From positions 554,351-618,350 of the forward strand of contig SNWL01000006.1 of NCBI GenBank assembly GCA_004362315.1: a stretch of DNA of 64,000 nt. Direction: 5' to 3'. The stretch comes from Mycobacterium sp. BK086. Its GTDB lineage: Bacteria > Actinomycetota > Actinomycetes > Mycobacteriales > Mycobacteriaceae. The notes beneath the pieces were generated by a model, which was not told the origin of the DNA, did not search any database, and saw nothing but the letters and a program-made list of their open reading frames with translations. Numbering within the stretch: the stretch's first letter is position 1; every line of letters begins with the position of its first letter. The translations under genes and the position numbers were made by a program. Below are positions 35,604 to 45,100 of this stretch, in pieces.

Positions 35604-37848
35604 GGCTATGAGCTCCTTGGTGTGAGGGAATCTGAGAGACGAGCAACCAGATGGTGTTGTCAGCCTCGATGATGTCGATAGCAACACTAGGATCTTCGGA
35701 AAGCTCAATAGGCAGCGAAAGTCCATGGCACACAATGCTCACCGAAATGTCCTGAGCTGAGCAGCTAACGACGATCCGGGCGGCTTCGGTGGTATGTGCC
35801 ATCACTTCTGCAACTGGCCGCAGCAATGCGTCGATCTCCGCGGGCGGGAGATCTGACAAGTCACCCGACAGGTCGACGGTCACTCCGACCTGGCGCGCTT
35901 CGGCGGCATCCACCAACGGGCGGACTGCCTGCATAAAGGGATGTTCGAACGTGGCTGCCTGGTCAAACAATGCGCGCATCCTTCGAGACTGGGCACGAGC
36001 GCGGGCTCGGAGGTGATCGTCGACGACGGCACCATCGCTGAGCGCTCGCAGTAGAGGGACGACATTGTCGACCAGCTGGGCGTACCGACGTTGATACTCG
36101 GCACGCAACGCACGTTCGACCAAGTCGCGCAAAGCAATGCGTTTGTGAGCGTGAATCTCAGCCTGTGCCGCGGTGGCCGACTCGCGCATCAATCCGTTGA
36201 AAGTGAGTGCGAAAAGTTGCACGCCAAGAATACTCGCGGTTCCGAGGCCGATGTTGACCAACGTGGCGCTCGTGGGATTGCAGATGAATTCGACTGCGGC
36301 ACCGACGGACCAGTACGTGATGAGAATCCCTACCCCCTTCCGGGTTGAGAACCCGAGAAGCAGCGGCAGCACGCACCACCCGATCGCGCCTTGCGCCCAG
36401 TCGGCATTGCCGCCAACCATCGTCGGCTCCAAAATCAATCGCTGGATGATCAATATGATCATCAACGCTACGCCGGCAGGCCACACCAGACGTGTTCGGC
36501 TGGAACGGATTCCGGGGAGCGCCGCAAGCGTGCACGCGGCGGCCGCCAGCGCCAACGCCGCGTTCAGGAAACCGTGACCGGCCGTGATGACCGAGTGCGG
36601 AACGGTGAACGCCAGGTTGGCCAAGGCGTAGACAACCAGTGCGAGTCCGTAGCGGACGCGAAGCCGTTCGATTAACCTGTCGGGGTCGTTCGGCAGATCA
36701 GTTGCGGTGCCAGAAGACGGCGTGGGCCAACGGAGTTCAGTCTTCGTGCCGCGGCCGGGTGCGGAGGTTATCACCGCGGTTCCGCCGATACGTTGCATCC
36801 TTCCGAGTATCGAGTCCGTCACGCCGTGCCCAGTTCGTGGACGTGCAGGATCGAATCCAATACCGTTGTCGGTCAATGCAACTGACTGGTCAGTGACATT
36901 GATGATGACCTCGGTTGCCTCCGCGTGCCGATCGACGTTGTTCATCGTTTCGCGTACGGCAGCGATCACGGCCCTCGCGGCCTCTCCGCTCAGCCACAAC
37001 CGGTCGCGGCCCTCGAAGCGGGCTGGCGTGGCCATGTGACTGGCGCAATTGCGCAGGGCGTCAACTAACTCTTGGCTCGTCGGCGGAGCTTCCCACGAGC
37101 TCTCGTCGAGCAATTGCAGGTCGCGGCGCGCTTGCGCGGCGAGCCGGTGCGGCGCCAGATGTCCACCCTGGCCGACGATCAGTAGTGTCGATGCTGCGGT
37201 GTCATGCAGCAGCGCTAGCTGTTCTCGCTCGTACTGCCGCACGGCATCACTGACTTGCTGGTTGAATTCCGCAGCTGCGCGTGCAGCGCGTGTCCGGTCG
37301 ATGGCTGCCGCGATCCGCAAAAGCATGAATCGCAACAGCGCGGCCGTAGCCCATTGCAAGGCAAAGTAGTACAGCGCAGCCACCGGGCCAATATGCGACC
37401 AACCAAGAATCTGGGCGCTACCCCATGCATAGGCCGCAGCGACCCCGGCCGTCATGGGCAGGCTCACCGCGGCCGGAACCGACACGGCAAAGCTGACTAC
37501 CGCCGTACCAGCGATGGCCTGTGGCGCACTGTTGGAGGCGTAGAACAACGGATCGGGAACAAGCGCGGGTATCGACACGCATACAGCCAGCACGAGCAAA
37601 TAATCGACGGCCAAGGGGAGCCAGTGTCGAGAGCGCGTTGTAATGCGATAAAGCGACCAGCAGGCCAGTGCGGCCAAGAGCCACTCACCGATCGGCAGGG
37701 CCCTGGATCCGAGATCGACCAACGCGACCAGCGCGACGATGAGGTTGATCCAGTTGCGCATTAGAAGTCCGACCATGATGGCAGGTCGCAACATGTGACG
37801 CCGCGATGCGCTGAGATCGGGCGCGGGGCTGCCGAGGGCCACCATCAA
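35587..37848 (-). CDS. Tandem membrane histidine kinase 2 with degenerate second half
   Basis: 753 residues and the same unusual plan as kinase 1. Half one has five or six helices, His215 in LALLHDTAASTLLIV, N-box RETMNNVDRHA (Asn303/304), DNGIGFD and GHGVTDSILG. Half two has more helices (about 400-540), then a dimerisation-like helix YQRRYAQLVDNVVPLL in which the His seen in kinase 1 is Tyr/Ala, and a HATPase-like remnant without motifs. The two kinases are clear paralogs. Coupled to regulator 2. No confident palindrome was found in its upstream gap, unlike kinase 1. Confidence 0.85.
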   Translation of the reverse strand: MMVALGSPAPDLSASRRHMLRPAIMVGLLMRNWINLIVALVALVDLGSRALPIGEWLLAALACWSLYRITTRSRHWLPLAVDYLLVLAVCVSIPALVPDPLFYASNSAPQAIAGTAVVSFAVSVPAAVSLPMTAGVAAAYAWGSAQILGWSHIGPVAALYYFALQWATAALLRFMLLRIAAAIDRTRAARAAAEFNQQVSDAVRQYEREQLALLHDTAASTLLIVGQGGHLAPHRLAAQARRDLQLLDESSWEAPPTSQELVDALRNCASHMATPARFEGRDRLWLSGEAARAVIAAVRETMNNVDRHAEATEVIINVTDQSVALTDNGIGFDPARPRTGHGVTDSILGRMQRIGGTAVITSAPGRGTKTELRWPTPSSGTATDLPNDPDRLIERLRVRYGLALVVYALANLAFTVPHSVITAGHGFLNAALALAAAACTLAALPGIRSSRTRLVWPAGVALMIILIIQRLILEPTMVGGNADWAQGAIGWCVLPLLLGFSTRKGVGILITYWSVGAAVEFICNPTSATLVNIGLGTASILGVQLFALTFNGLMRESATAAQAEIHAHKRIALRDLVERALRAEYQRRYAQLVDNVVPLLRALSDGAVVDDHLRARARAQSRRMRALFDQAATFEHPFMQAVRPLVDAAEARQVGVTVDLSGDLSDLPPAEIDALLRPVAEVMAHTTEAARIVVSCSAQDISVSIVCHGLSLPIELSEDPSVAIDIIEADNTIWLLVSQIPSHQGAHSHVLAG

Positions 37849-38351
37849 TTAGTCACCACCGGGGCACGACCCGCAATGGGTAGCGAAAAATTCGATTCGG
37901 GTAGTCGGCTTGTTGGTCCGCATGAATGTTGGACTGCAGACACTTGCTTTGCGGAGTGGCGCTGACCCCATCCACGACGTTCTGCATGGCCGTTTGGATC
38001 CGGCCGCAACGGGGTGCGGTGCGTGAATGCTCGCCGTATCAGAGTTCTCGCAACCATCAGCAGCGCTTGCCATTTCGACAGGCCGCGCGACTTCTCGCCG
38101 GCACCTCACCTACGCTCCGCGTTGATCAAATCACGTTTGTGATCGACTTCGCGCTCACTGTTACCGATCGCCGGCAGGCGTAATGGGTGAACCAGCGCTT
38201 CTTTGTCATACGTTCGACCGACAAGAATGGCAGAAATAGGGCGATGGAATGCAGCGGTCCCGTCACATTTGACGCTCCGATTGCGATTAAATTTCAACCG
38301 ACGCGAGAATACGTTTGTCGGTTCGTCCGCTGCTGGAGGGGAAACAGCGCT
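37849..38351. other. Gene-free region between kinase 2 and regulator 3
   Basis: About 500 bp separating divergent regulatory genes. Short frames here are Arg- or Ser-rich shadows without ribosome sites. It contains one near-perfect regulon palindrome (38204-38223). Nothing else is recognised. Confidence 0.5.
38204..38223. promoter_or_regulatory. 20-bp regulon palindrome, exact consensus, upstream of regulator 3
   Basis: TGTCATACGTTCGACCGACA fits the consensus at every fixed base. Compared with the minus strand of the 34106 copy (TGTCATACGAACGACTGACA) it differs only in the central TT/AA and one spacer base. It ends 128 bp before the regulator 3 ATG. Confidence 0.8.
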
Positions 38352-39032
38352 ATGCCGTCCGAAGAAGTGCACCTGCGGCCAGTCAGGGTCGCGGTCATCG
38401 ACGACCATGATGTGGTCCACGCTGGCGTCGAGGCGTGGTGCGCCGATGCACATCCGCCCATCCACGTCGTCGGCAAATTCTCCGATCCCCGGCAGTTTTT
38501 CGCGAGCGAGGTCGCCGCACCAGGCGAGGTCGATGTCATCCTTCTCGACTTGCAGATCGATGGTCATCGCCCCGACTTCGACACCCTGCGAAAGCTCTGC
38601 GAGTCAGGCCAACGCATCATCGTCTACTCCCATCTCGTCACCGACGAAGTCATCCTGACGTGCCTGGAAATCGGGGCGGTCACCTATTTGGTCAAATCCG
38701 AGGGCAAGCTTCACCTCATCGAGGCCATCCACTCGGCTCATACGAGCACCCCATATGTCGGGCCGCGCATGGCGAAAGCGCTTGTCAATGACACAACACT
38801 GGGCCGGCTGAAGTTGTCGGACCGTGAGAAGGAAGTGTTGATCGCCTGGTTCCAGACCGAAAGCAAGGAGCTGGTGGGCAAGCGGTTGTATATCGCGCCG
38901 ACCACCGTGCGCACCCACCTCCAGCGCGCACGGGCGAAGTATGCGAGTGCCGGACGTCCGGCTCCGACCAAATCGGCTCTGCTGGCGCGAGCGATCGAAG
39001 ATGGAATCCTGAGCCTCACTGATCTCTACTGA
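38352..39032 (+). CDS. NarL/FixJ-type response regulator 3 (orphan)
   Basis: 226 residues, paralogous to regulators 1 and 2. Receiver with VIDDHD, Asp66 in VILLDLQIDGHRPD and VKSEGKLH; DNA-binding domain EKEVLIAWFQTESKELV, TTVRTHLQRARAKY. No kinase gene adjoins it, so it may be served by one of the two tandem kinases or by their degenerate halves. GGAGGGG precedes ATG 38352; the frame is open to 38187 and would run through the palindrome. Converges with the DUF7159-like gene, with 7 bp between the stops. Confidence 0.9.
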   Translation: MPSEEVHLRPVRVAVIDDHDVVHAGVEAWCADAHPPIHVVGKFSDPRQFFASEVAAPGEVDVILLDLQIDGHRPDFDTLRKLCESGQRIIVYSHLVTDEVILTCLEIGAVTYLVKSEGKLHLIEAIHSAHTSTPYVGPRMAKALVNDTTLGRLKLSDREKEVLIAWFQTESKELVGKRLYIAPTTVRTHLQRARAKYASAGRPAPTKSALLARAIEDGILSLTDLY

Positions 39033-39039
39033 CCCGGCT

Positions 39040-40710
39040 TCAGGGCGACGGCACGACGGTCGTCGTCGGAGCTACCGGCTTGCCGCCGCCAAGGTTGGGC
39101 ACGTGCACCTTCGGCAGCTGTAGCGGCGGAAGCTGGGGGAGCTTCGGCAGTTGCGGTACGGCAGGCGCTGGCACGGACGGGGCGGCCGCTGGCACGGACT
39201 CGGCCGCGGCCGGAGCTGCAACGGGAGTCGATGCGGGAGCCGGGGCCGTCGACACCGGGGCCGGTGGCGGAGCCGGTGCTGCCGTCGCTTTGGGAGTGGT
39301 CGTTGTCGGATGGACTGTCGTGGTCGTTGTCGGAGCGACCGTCGTCGGATCCGCCGGTGCGGCGGGAGCCACCGTCGTTGTCGGAGCGGTTGGCGACGGA
39401 TGCGCCGTGGCCGAGGGAGCGGGAGAGGACGTAGACGAGCTGGAGTCGACGGCCGCCGGCTCGGGATTGGGCGACGTCGGCTCTGTCGGGCTCGGCGGCG
39501 TCGGTTTGGCCGAGTCGGAATCGGGACTGCTCGACGTCTGGGCACCGCCCTGCGCAGGTTGAGGCGAACCTGCGGCTCCCTCTGTCCCAGCGGCGGTCGT
39601 CCCATTCGACTCGCCGTCCGGCGGCGACGGATTCGGGTTGCGCGACCTCCACGGCCCCGGCGGCGGTGGATTCAGATTGATCGTGACGTCGGGCCATTGC
39701 ACCTGAAACGTTGGCCCCTTCCAACCCGGCTGGTTTGGAGCGGGAGCCGCCGGATCCACTGGCGGTGCCCCAACCGGCTGGGCGATAGGGGGGTCGACTG
39801 CGCCGTTCGCATTGCCACTGCCAGGGCTTGATCCGCCGTCGGAACCTCGCGACACCGGTGCGTCCGAAACGTCGGGTGTCGCGGCGGGTTGGGGGCTGGG
39901 GGCCGGGCTGGGGCCAACTGGCACACCGATCGGGTTCGGGCGCCACACGTCATCGCCGGGAATGGGGTACACCTTGTTCCCTGTGGTCGTGTTGGGGACG
40001 GGCACCGGCTTCTCTGCAGCAGTCGGCCTGATCCCGATCGCGACGGTTACTGCCAAGGCAGAGAATCCGACGACAACCACCGCGGCGGCGGCGCTGCCCA
40101 ATAACAGCACCCGCGGTCGGCCGAGCGGCTCATCGCTTTCCTCGTCGTATTGGCCGATCCGGCTCAACGGTGACATCGCGCTCTGCAACGGCAGCGGGTG
40201 ATCGCTGTAGTCGGCGCCCGGCAGCAGGGGGATGGAGCGCGACGAGTCTGCTGCTTGGGAGTACGCCAGATGCGGGCCGAGCTGGGGACTGAGCGCCGTC
40301 GGTGCCAAAGGTCCGGTCGACGACGCCATTTCGGGGCCGAGGCCCGCCATGACCGTATTATTCTGCGCCGTCACGGACTGGTCGGATACCCGGTCGGTGG
40401 CGGTACCCGCCGCATCGCGTGCGGTCGCAAACGCGGGGAGCAGCGCGGTGTCATGGAGGCCCGCCTCGTCGAGTGCTTCCTTCAATGCGCCGAATTCCCG
40501 GCCGGACCAACATACCCGGGTTGCCAGTAGTCGGTGGCCACCGTCAGTGAGCATCCGGTCGGTACCGATGACGGTGGTTGCCAACTCGCCGACCGGGTCG
40601 GCCGACAGTTCTAGAAAGAACTGATCGAGGACTGTCTCCTGGTTCGAGGCGTCGAGGAGGGCCAGATCCGCGCGAGCACCGCTGACTGACACGCCGAGAA
40701 CGAGCTCCAT
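39040..40710 (-). CDS. DUF7159-like membrane protein with long Pro/Thr-rich extracellular tail
   Basis: 556 residues. The N-terminal 120 residues (MELVLGVSVSGARADLALLD...LLATRVCWSGREF) match the mycobacterial DUF7159 pattern. One membrane helix near residues 200-225 is followed by more than 300 residues very rich in Pro/Thr/Ala/Ser, ending LPPLQLPKVHVPNLGGGKP. The long repetitive tail is expected outside the membrane, spanning the wall. ATG 40710; the frame begins at 40734. A regulon palindrome (40817-40836) lies 106 bp upstream. Likely an envelope structural component of the locus (inference). Confidence 0.82.
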   Translation of the reverse strand: MELVLGVSVSGARADLALLDASNQETVLDQFFLELSADPVGELATTVIGTDRMLTDGGHRLLATRVCWSGREFGALKEALDEAGLHDTALLPAFATARDAAGTATDRVSDQSVTAQNNTVMAGLGPEMASSTGPLAPTALSPQLGPHLAYSQAADSSRSIPLLPGADYSDHPLPLQSAMSPLSRIGQYDEESDEPLGRPRVLLLGSAAAAVVVVGFSALAVTVAIGIRPTAAEKPVPVPNTTTGNKVYPIPGDDVWRPNPIGVPVGPSPAPSPQPAATPDVSDAPVSRGSDGGSSPGSGNANGAVDPPIAQPVGAPPVDPAAPAPNQPGWKGPTFQVQWPDVTINLNPPPPGPWRSRNPNPSPPDGESNGTTAAGTEGAAGSPQPAQGGAQTSSSPDSDSAKPTPPSPTEPTSPNPEPAAVDSSSSTSSPAPSATAHPSPTAPTTTVAPAAPADPTTVAPTTTTTVHPTTTTPKATAAPAPPPAPVSTAPAPASTPVAAPAAAESVPAAAPSVPAPAVPQLPKLPQLPPLQLPKVHVPNLGGGKPVAPTTTVVPSP

Positions 40711-40816
40711 AGCCTCTACCTCTCGGCTCCCCAACGGTCAGCGCGGGCCATTCATCGACGTCCCCCGCGGCTTGATAACGGCCCGGTCATCATGACACTT
40801 ACGAATTGGTAACAGG

Positions 40817-40836
40817 TATCGGCCGTTCGGATGACG
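40817..40836. promoter_or_regulatory. 20-bp regulon palindrome upstream of the DUF7159-like gene
   Basis: TATCGGCCGTTCGGATGACG: core CG-TT-CG exact, arms TATC and GACG each one base off TGTC/GACA. Confidence 0.6.
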
Positions 40837-40854
40837 TGTGGCGGTGAATCTGAC

Positions 40855-41229
40855 TCAGGTCGCGCGGACAACGAATGCCAAAGCGGCGATCACGATTGTC
40901 AATGCCAGGTAGATGCAACTGATGGCGATGGCAGCTCGAGCCAAACCCGCTCCGCCCTCCGGCGAGCGCCTGATCCTGCTGCGGGCCGCGGCGGCCACGG
41001 GGATGGTTAGCCAAAACACCACCGGCCCGAGCGCCAGCGAGGTGACAAAGGCGACAACCGCCAGTCGATTCAGCGGGGGCGATGGTGGCGGTGCCGCACC
41101 CACCACCGGTACTGGAGAGACTGGCTGTCGTATCGGAGAATTCATCGGCGGGCTGACGGGCATCGCTCGTGGCGCCCCCGCCGTGTAGCCCGCACCGAAT
41201 CGGCTGGGCGGCAGCTGCGGATCAGGCAA
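40855..41229 (-). CDS. Small DUF4190-like membrane protein with LPPSRFGAGYT motif
   Basis: 124 residues. The N-terminus contains LPPSRFGAGYTAG, also found at the N-terminus of the protein at 61459. A Pro-rich linker and two membrane helices (LAVVAFVTSLALGPVVFWLTIPVAA and AIAISCIYLALTIVIAALAF) separated by a basic loop (RSRIRRSPEGG) follow, as in DUF4190 proteins. Divergent from the RDD gene, with a regulon palindrome (41348) between them, 118 bp from this start. The N-terminal arm is probably cytoplasmic. Confidence 0.78.
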   Translation of the reverse strand: MPDPQLPPSRFGAGYTAGAPRAMPVSPPMNSPIRQPVSPVPVVGAAPPPSPPLNRLAVVAFVTSLALGPVVFWLTIPVAAAARSRIRRSPEGGAGLARAAIAISCIYLALTIVIAALAFVVRAT

Positions 41230-41347
41230 CTCGGCTCCTGCCCATCATCACTCCCCACCGCTGGCCCGAACACGCCGCGACCTCGCCGCGCCATCGCCCC
41301 TTTGCCGCGGGACAGGCCCATCGTCATGACGCGACGGCGAGCGCGGC

Positions 41348-41367
41348 AATCGTACGTTCGGCCGACA
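41348..41367. promoter_or_regulatory. 20-bp regulon palindrome between DUF4190-like and RDD/EssC operons
   Basis: AATCGTACGTTCGGCCGACA: core CG-TT-CG and right arm GACA exact, left arm AATC. It is 80 bp upstream of the RDD/secretion-ATPase operon and 118 bp upstream of the divergent gene, so it could serve both. Confidence 0.7.
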
Positions 41368-41447
41368 ACGAATCACTGCAGCTGTCAGGCGACCGGCGCT
41401 ACAGTGTGCGGCACGCGGCCGACAGCAACCGGATCGGAGCAGACGTG

Positions 41448-42146
41448 ATGTCAGGACAGCCGGTCGGCGCGGATCTCCTCTGCACCCAGTGCGGCTCAGC
41501 CCTGCGGGCGAATGCTCCCTATTGCGGCGCCTGCGGCGCCGCCGTCACCAATCGCCAACCTCGTCAGGCGGTCTCATTCGACACCAACACGATCACCGCA
41601 GCGCAACCACACACCCAGGTGAACGCCCCGGCAGTGGTAGCCGCCGGCCGCGGGGTGCGATGCTGCAGCATGCTGCTCGATGTGGCCATCACCATCAGTC
41701 CCGCGCTGCCGTTGACGGCAGCCGCCGCAATACTCAGCTCGGCTGCGGTGGTCTACATCGTCATTCCGGTGGCGGCCGTCGCGGTGTGGCTATGGATGCA
41801 AATCTGGCAGGGGTTCACCGGAGTCACCTTCGGTAAGGCGATGCTCGGGCTCCAATTGCTTCGGCGTGCAGATCTGTCTCCACCGACATTCGCCGCGTGC
41901 TGCCTGCGTAGTGGCATCCTCGCCGGCACCGCCGGACTGGCGGCATTGCCGGTTCTCACCAGCTCCATACCGCACGATGGGCTGCACGATCGGCTCAGTG
42001 GCCTGACCATGATCGACGTGACGCTGGGCGCCAATCCGCTTGGTAATCAGCAACGTACAGCGCTGCGCGCCAACAAGAATCGCGGCCTGAACAGGGTTGG
42101 TTCGCCCCTCTCGATGACGTCGACCGGGCGGCACGGGTGCACCTGA
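41448..42146 (+). CDS. RDD-family membrane protein with N-terminal zinc ribbon
   Basis: 232 residues. A zinc-ribbon-like CTQC...CGAC lies at residues 12-33 (CxxC pairs), followed by an RDD domain: RGVRCCSMLLDVAI, WQGFTGVTFGKAMLGLQLLR and DRLSGLTMIDV. Two or three membrane helices. ATG 41448 has GGAG eight bases upstream; the frame begins far earlier (41169) but that part overlaps the divergent gene. Overlaps the start of the secretion ATPase gene by 10 bp, so the two are co-translated. RDD proteins often accompany type VII systems, although their task is unknown. Confidence 0.83.
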   Translation: MSGQPVGADLLCTQCGSALRANAPYCGACGAAVTNRQPRQAVSFDTNTITAAQPHTQVNAPAVVAAGRGVRCCSMLLDVAITISPALPLTAAAAILSSAAVVYIVIPVAAVAVWLWMQIWQGFTGVTFGKAMLGLQLLRRADLSPPTFAACCLRSGILAGTAGLAALPVLTSSIPHDGLHDRLSGLTMIDVTLGANPLGNQQRTALRANKNRGLNRVGSPLSMTSTGRHGCT

Positions 42147-45100
42147 AACTCATCCTGCGCCGCACTGACGGAACTCGCGCGCAGGTGGCGGTAACAGCCG
42201 ACGCCACTGCCTCGGTGTCCGACCTCGCCACCGCTCTGGTCACCGGCGACCCGGACCGCGGTGGTGCGCGACCCCGTAGCTCGCTGACGCTCAAACTCGA
42301 GCACACCGCCTTCGACACCGGCGCTCCCGGACGAGTACTGGACCCAGCCCGCAGCTTGATCGAGTCAGGCATACGGTCGGGTTCGACGGTCAGCGTCACC
42401 CCGGCCGGCATGGTTGCCCAGAGGACCCGGCGCGGTCGCTCGGTAGCCGTGCTGCGGATCCTGGAGGGCCCCGATGTCGGACGTGAATTCTCGCTGGCGC
42501 CAGGGAATTCCGTGATAGGTACCGGCCTGGCCAGCGATGTCATGCTGACCGATCCTGGAATCGCAGGTGTGCACGCCGCCGTCACTGTTGGTGAGAGCAT
42601 CGAGATCGCCAACCTCGCCGGTCCCACGGGAGTCCTGTTGGCAGGGCAGCCCGTTCAGCGGACCCTGGTGGGTGTCACCGACGTGGTTCGGCTGGGCAAC
42701 ACCTCGGTTGCGATCCTGCCGACCGTCCGCCCCGGCACAGTCCAAACTGACAGCGTCGCTATCGAATTCAACCGGTCGCCGCGAGTGGTGCCGCAGTTGC
42801 CGGAGCGGATCTTCACCGCTCCACGCCCCCCACAGCGATTTGAGCCACCCCACCTCCCGATTCTCTCGATGCTGCTGCCGTTGTTACTCGGACTGGGCCT
42901 CCTGCTGGTCAGCCGCAACCTGCTGTCGGTGTTGTTCATCGCGCTCAGTCCGCTGTTGATGATCGGCATGTACATCGATACACAGTGGCAGGCCCGCAAG
43001 AAGCGCCGACAGGAGATCGCTCGCTTCGCCGAGTCGCTGCGGCAGCTGGCCTCGGATCTCACTGCAGCCCAACGGGTGGAGCGTGCGGTGCGATGCACGG
43101 AGACGCCCGCGCTGGCCGAAGTGGTTGAGGCCATCCACCGGCTGGGTCCGCTGCTGTGGACACACCGCCCTGAGCATCGCGAATTCCTCGTTCTACGAGT
43201 CGGTCTCGGTGACGCACCGTCCAGGTGCCGTATCGACACGTCGAATGAATACGACGCCGAGCCCGAATATGCACAGCAAATCGGCGAACTGCGTGATCAG
43301 TTCGACCACGTCGCCGATGTGCCGGTCGTGGCCGACCTTCGGGAATGCGGCTCGCTCGGTGTCTGCGGTCCGCGTGCGGTCGTCGACGGCGTCGCACGCG
43401 GGATTGTGATGCAACTGGTGGGGCTGCACTCACCGGCCGAGTTGACGATCAGCGCCTTCTGTTCCCCGGCTTCGCGTACGTCGTGGGAGTGGCTGGAATG
43501 GTTGCCGCACAATGGGTCTCTGCATAGTCCGCTATCGGGGAATCACCTCACCGACAGCGCTAACGGCGGCTTGGCACTGTTGGCCCGGCTGGAAGACCTC
43601 GTCAAGACGCGCGCCGCGGAGAACGAGTACAGCACTGACCACACCTTTGCCGCGATCGATGATCAAGACAGATTGTCCGCCGACGCTCGTCCACCTCTGG
43701 TGCTGCCTGCAGTGGTGGTGCTCGTCGATGACACCGCTCCGATCGATCGTGCCCGCCTGACACGACTGGCCGAGCGCGGCCCCGCGGTCGGAGTGCACCT
43801 GATCTGGGTGGCCACCCAGGTCACCAGTCTGCCCGCGTCCTGCCGATCCTTCGTGCTCATCGAGAACGAGACATCCGGCTCGACGATCGGCGAGGTACGG
43901 CACGGGCGCCATACGTATCCCGTGGCTTGTGACAGCCTTGATGTAGCTGACGCCAAACAGATCGCACTGCTGCTGGCACCGGTTATCGACGTCGGCGCAG
44001 CGGTCGAAGACACGACCGACCTTCCACGCTCGGTCAACTATCTCAGCCTGTCCGGCACTGGCTTGGCCGCCGAGCCGACTGCCGTGGCGCGCCAGTGGCT
44101 GGCCAACGACTCTGTCGCCAACCGCACCGGTCAGGCCGCGTCGCCTGCCGCGCAGACAGCCACACTGCGCGCCCTGGTCGGATCCACGGGATTGCAGGAC
44201 TTCTATCTCGACCTACGAGAACACGGACCGCACGCTCTGGTCGGCGGCACCACAGGTTCCGGTAAGAGCGAGTTCCTCCAGACCTGGGTGCTCGGGATGG
44301 CGACCGCGCACAGCCCCGACCGAGTCAATTTTCTGTTCGTGGACTACAAGGGCGGCACGGCGTTCGCCGACTGTGTCGACCTGCCCCACACGGTCGGGCT
44401 GGTGACCGATCTGTCCCCGCATCTGGTGCGGCGGGCGCTGACCTCGCTGAGAGCAGAAATCCGGCACCGCGAAAAATTGCTCAACCTCAAACGCGCCAAA
44501 GACTTGGCGTCGCTGGAACGCACCGGCGATCCTGACACACCGCCCAGTCTGGTCATCGTTGTCGACGAGTTCGCCGCCTTGGCCACCGAAGTGCCCGAGT
44601 TCGTCGACGGTGTGATCGACGTCGCCCAACGGGGGCGATCGCTTGGCTTGCACCTGATCTTGGCCACCCAACGTCCCGCCGGTGTTATCCGCGACAACCT
44701 GCGAGCCAACACCAATCTGCGAATCGCACTGCGGCTCAACGACGTCGACGATTCACTCGATGTCATCGACGACCCGCTGGCCGCACATTTCCCGCTGGAG
44801 ATCCCCGGACGAGTGGTGGCCAAGACCGGCCCCGGCCGACTGACGACATTTCAGGCCGGCTACGTGGGCGGATGGTCCAGCGATCAGCCTGACCGCGCCC
44901 CGATCGACATCTCGGAGTTTGTGTTCGGACGACGCCGACCGTGGAACACCGAAGCACCGGCGGCCACCGGATTGACGACGGGTTCACCGACCGATATCGC
45001 ACGTATGGTCGCCACCACACGTGCTGCGGCCGAGGGCCTGCGTATCCGCCCACCACGCAAGCCGTGGCTGCCGCCGCTGCAATCCAGCTACGCACTGGAG

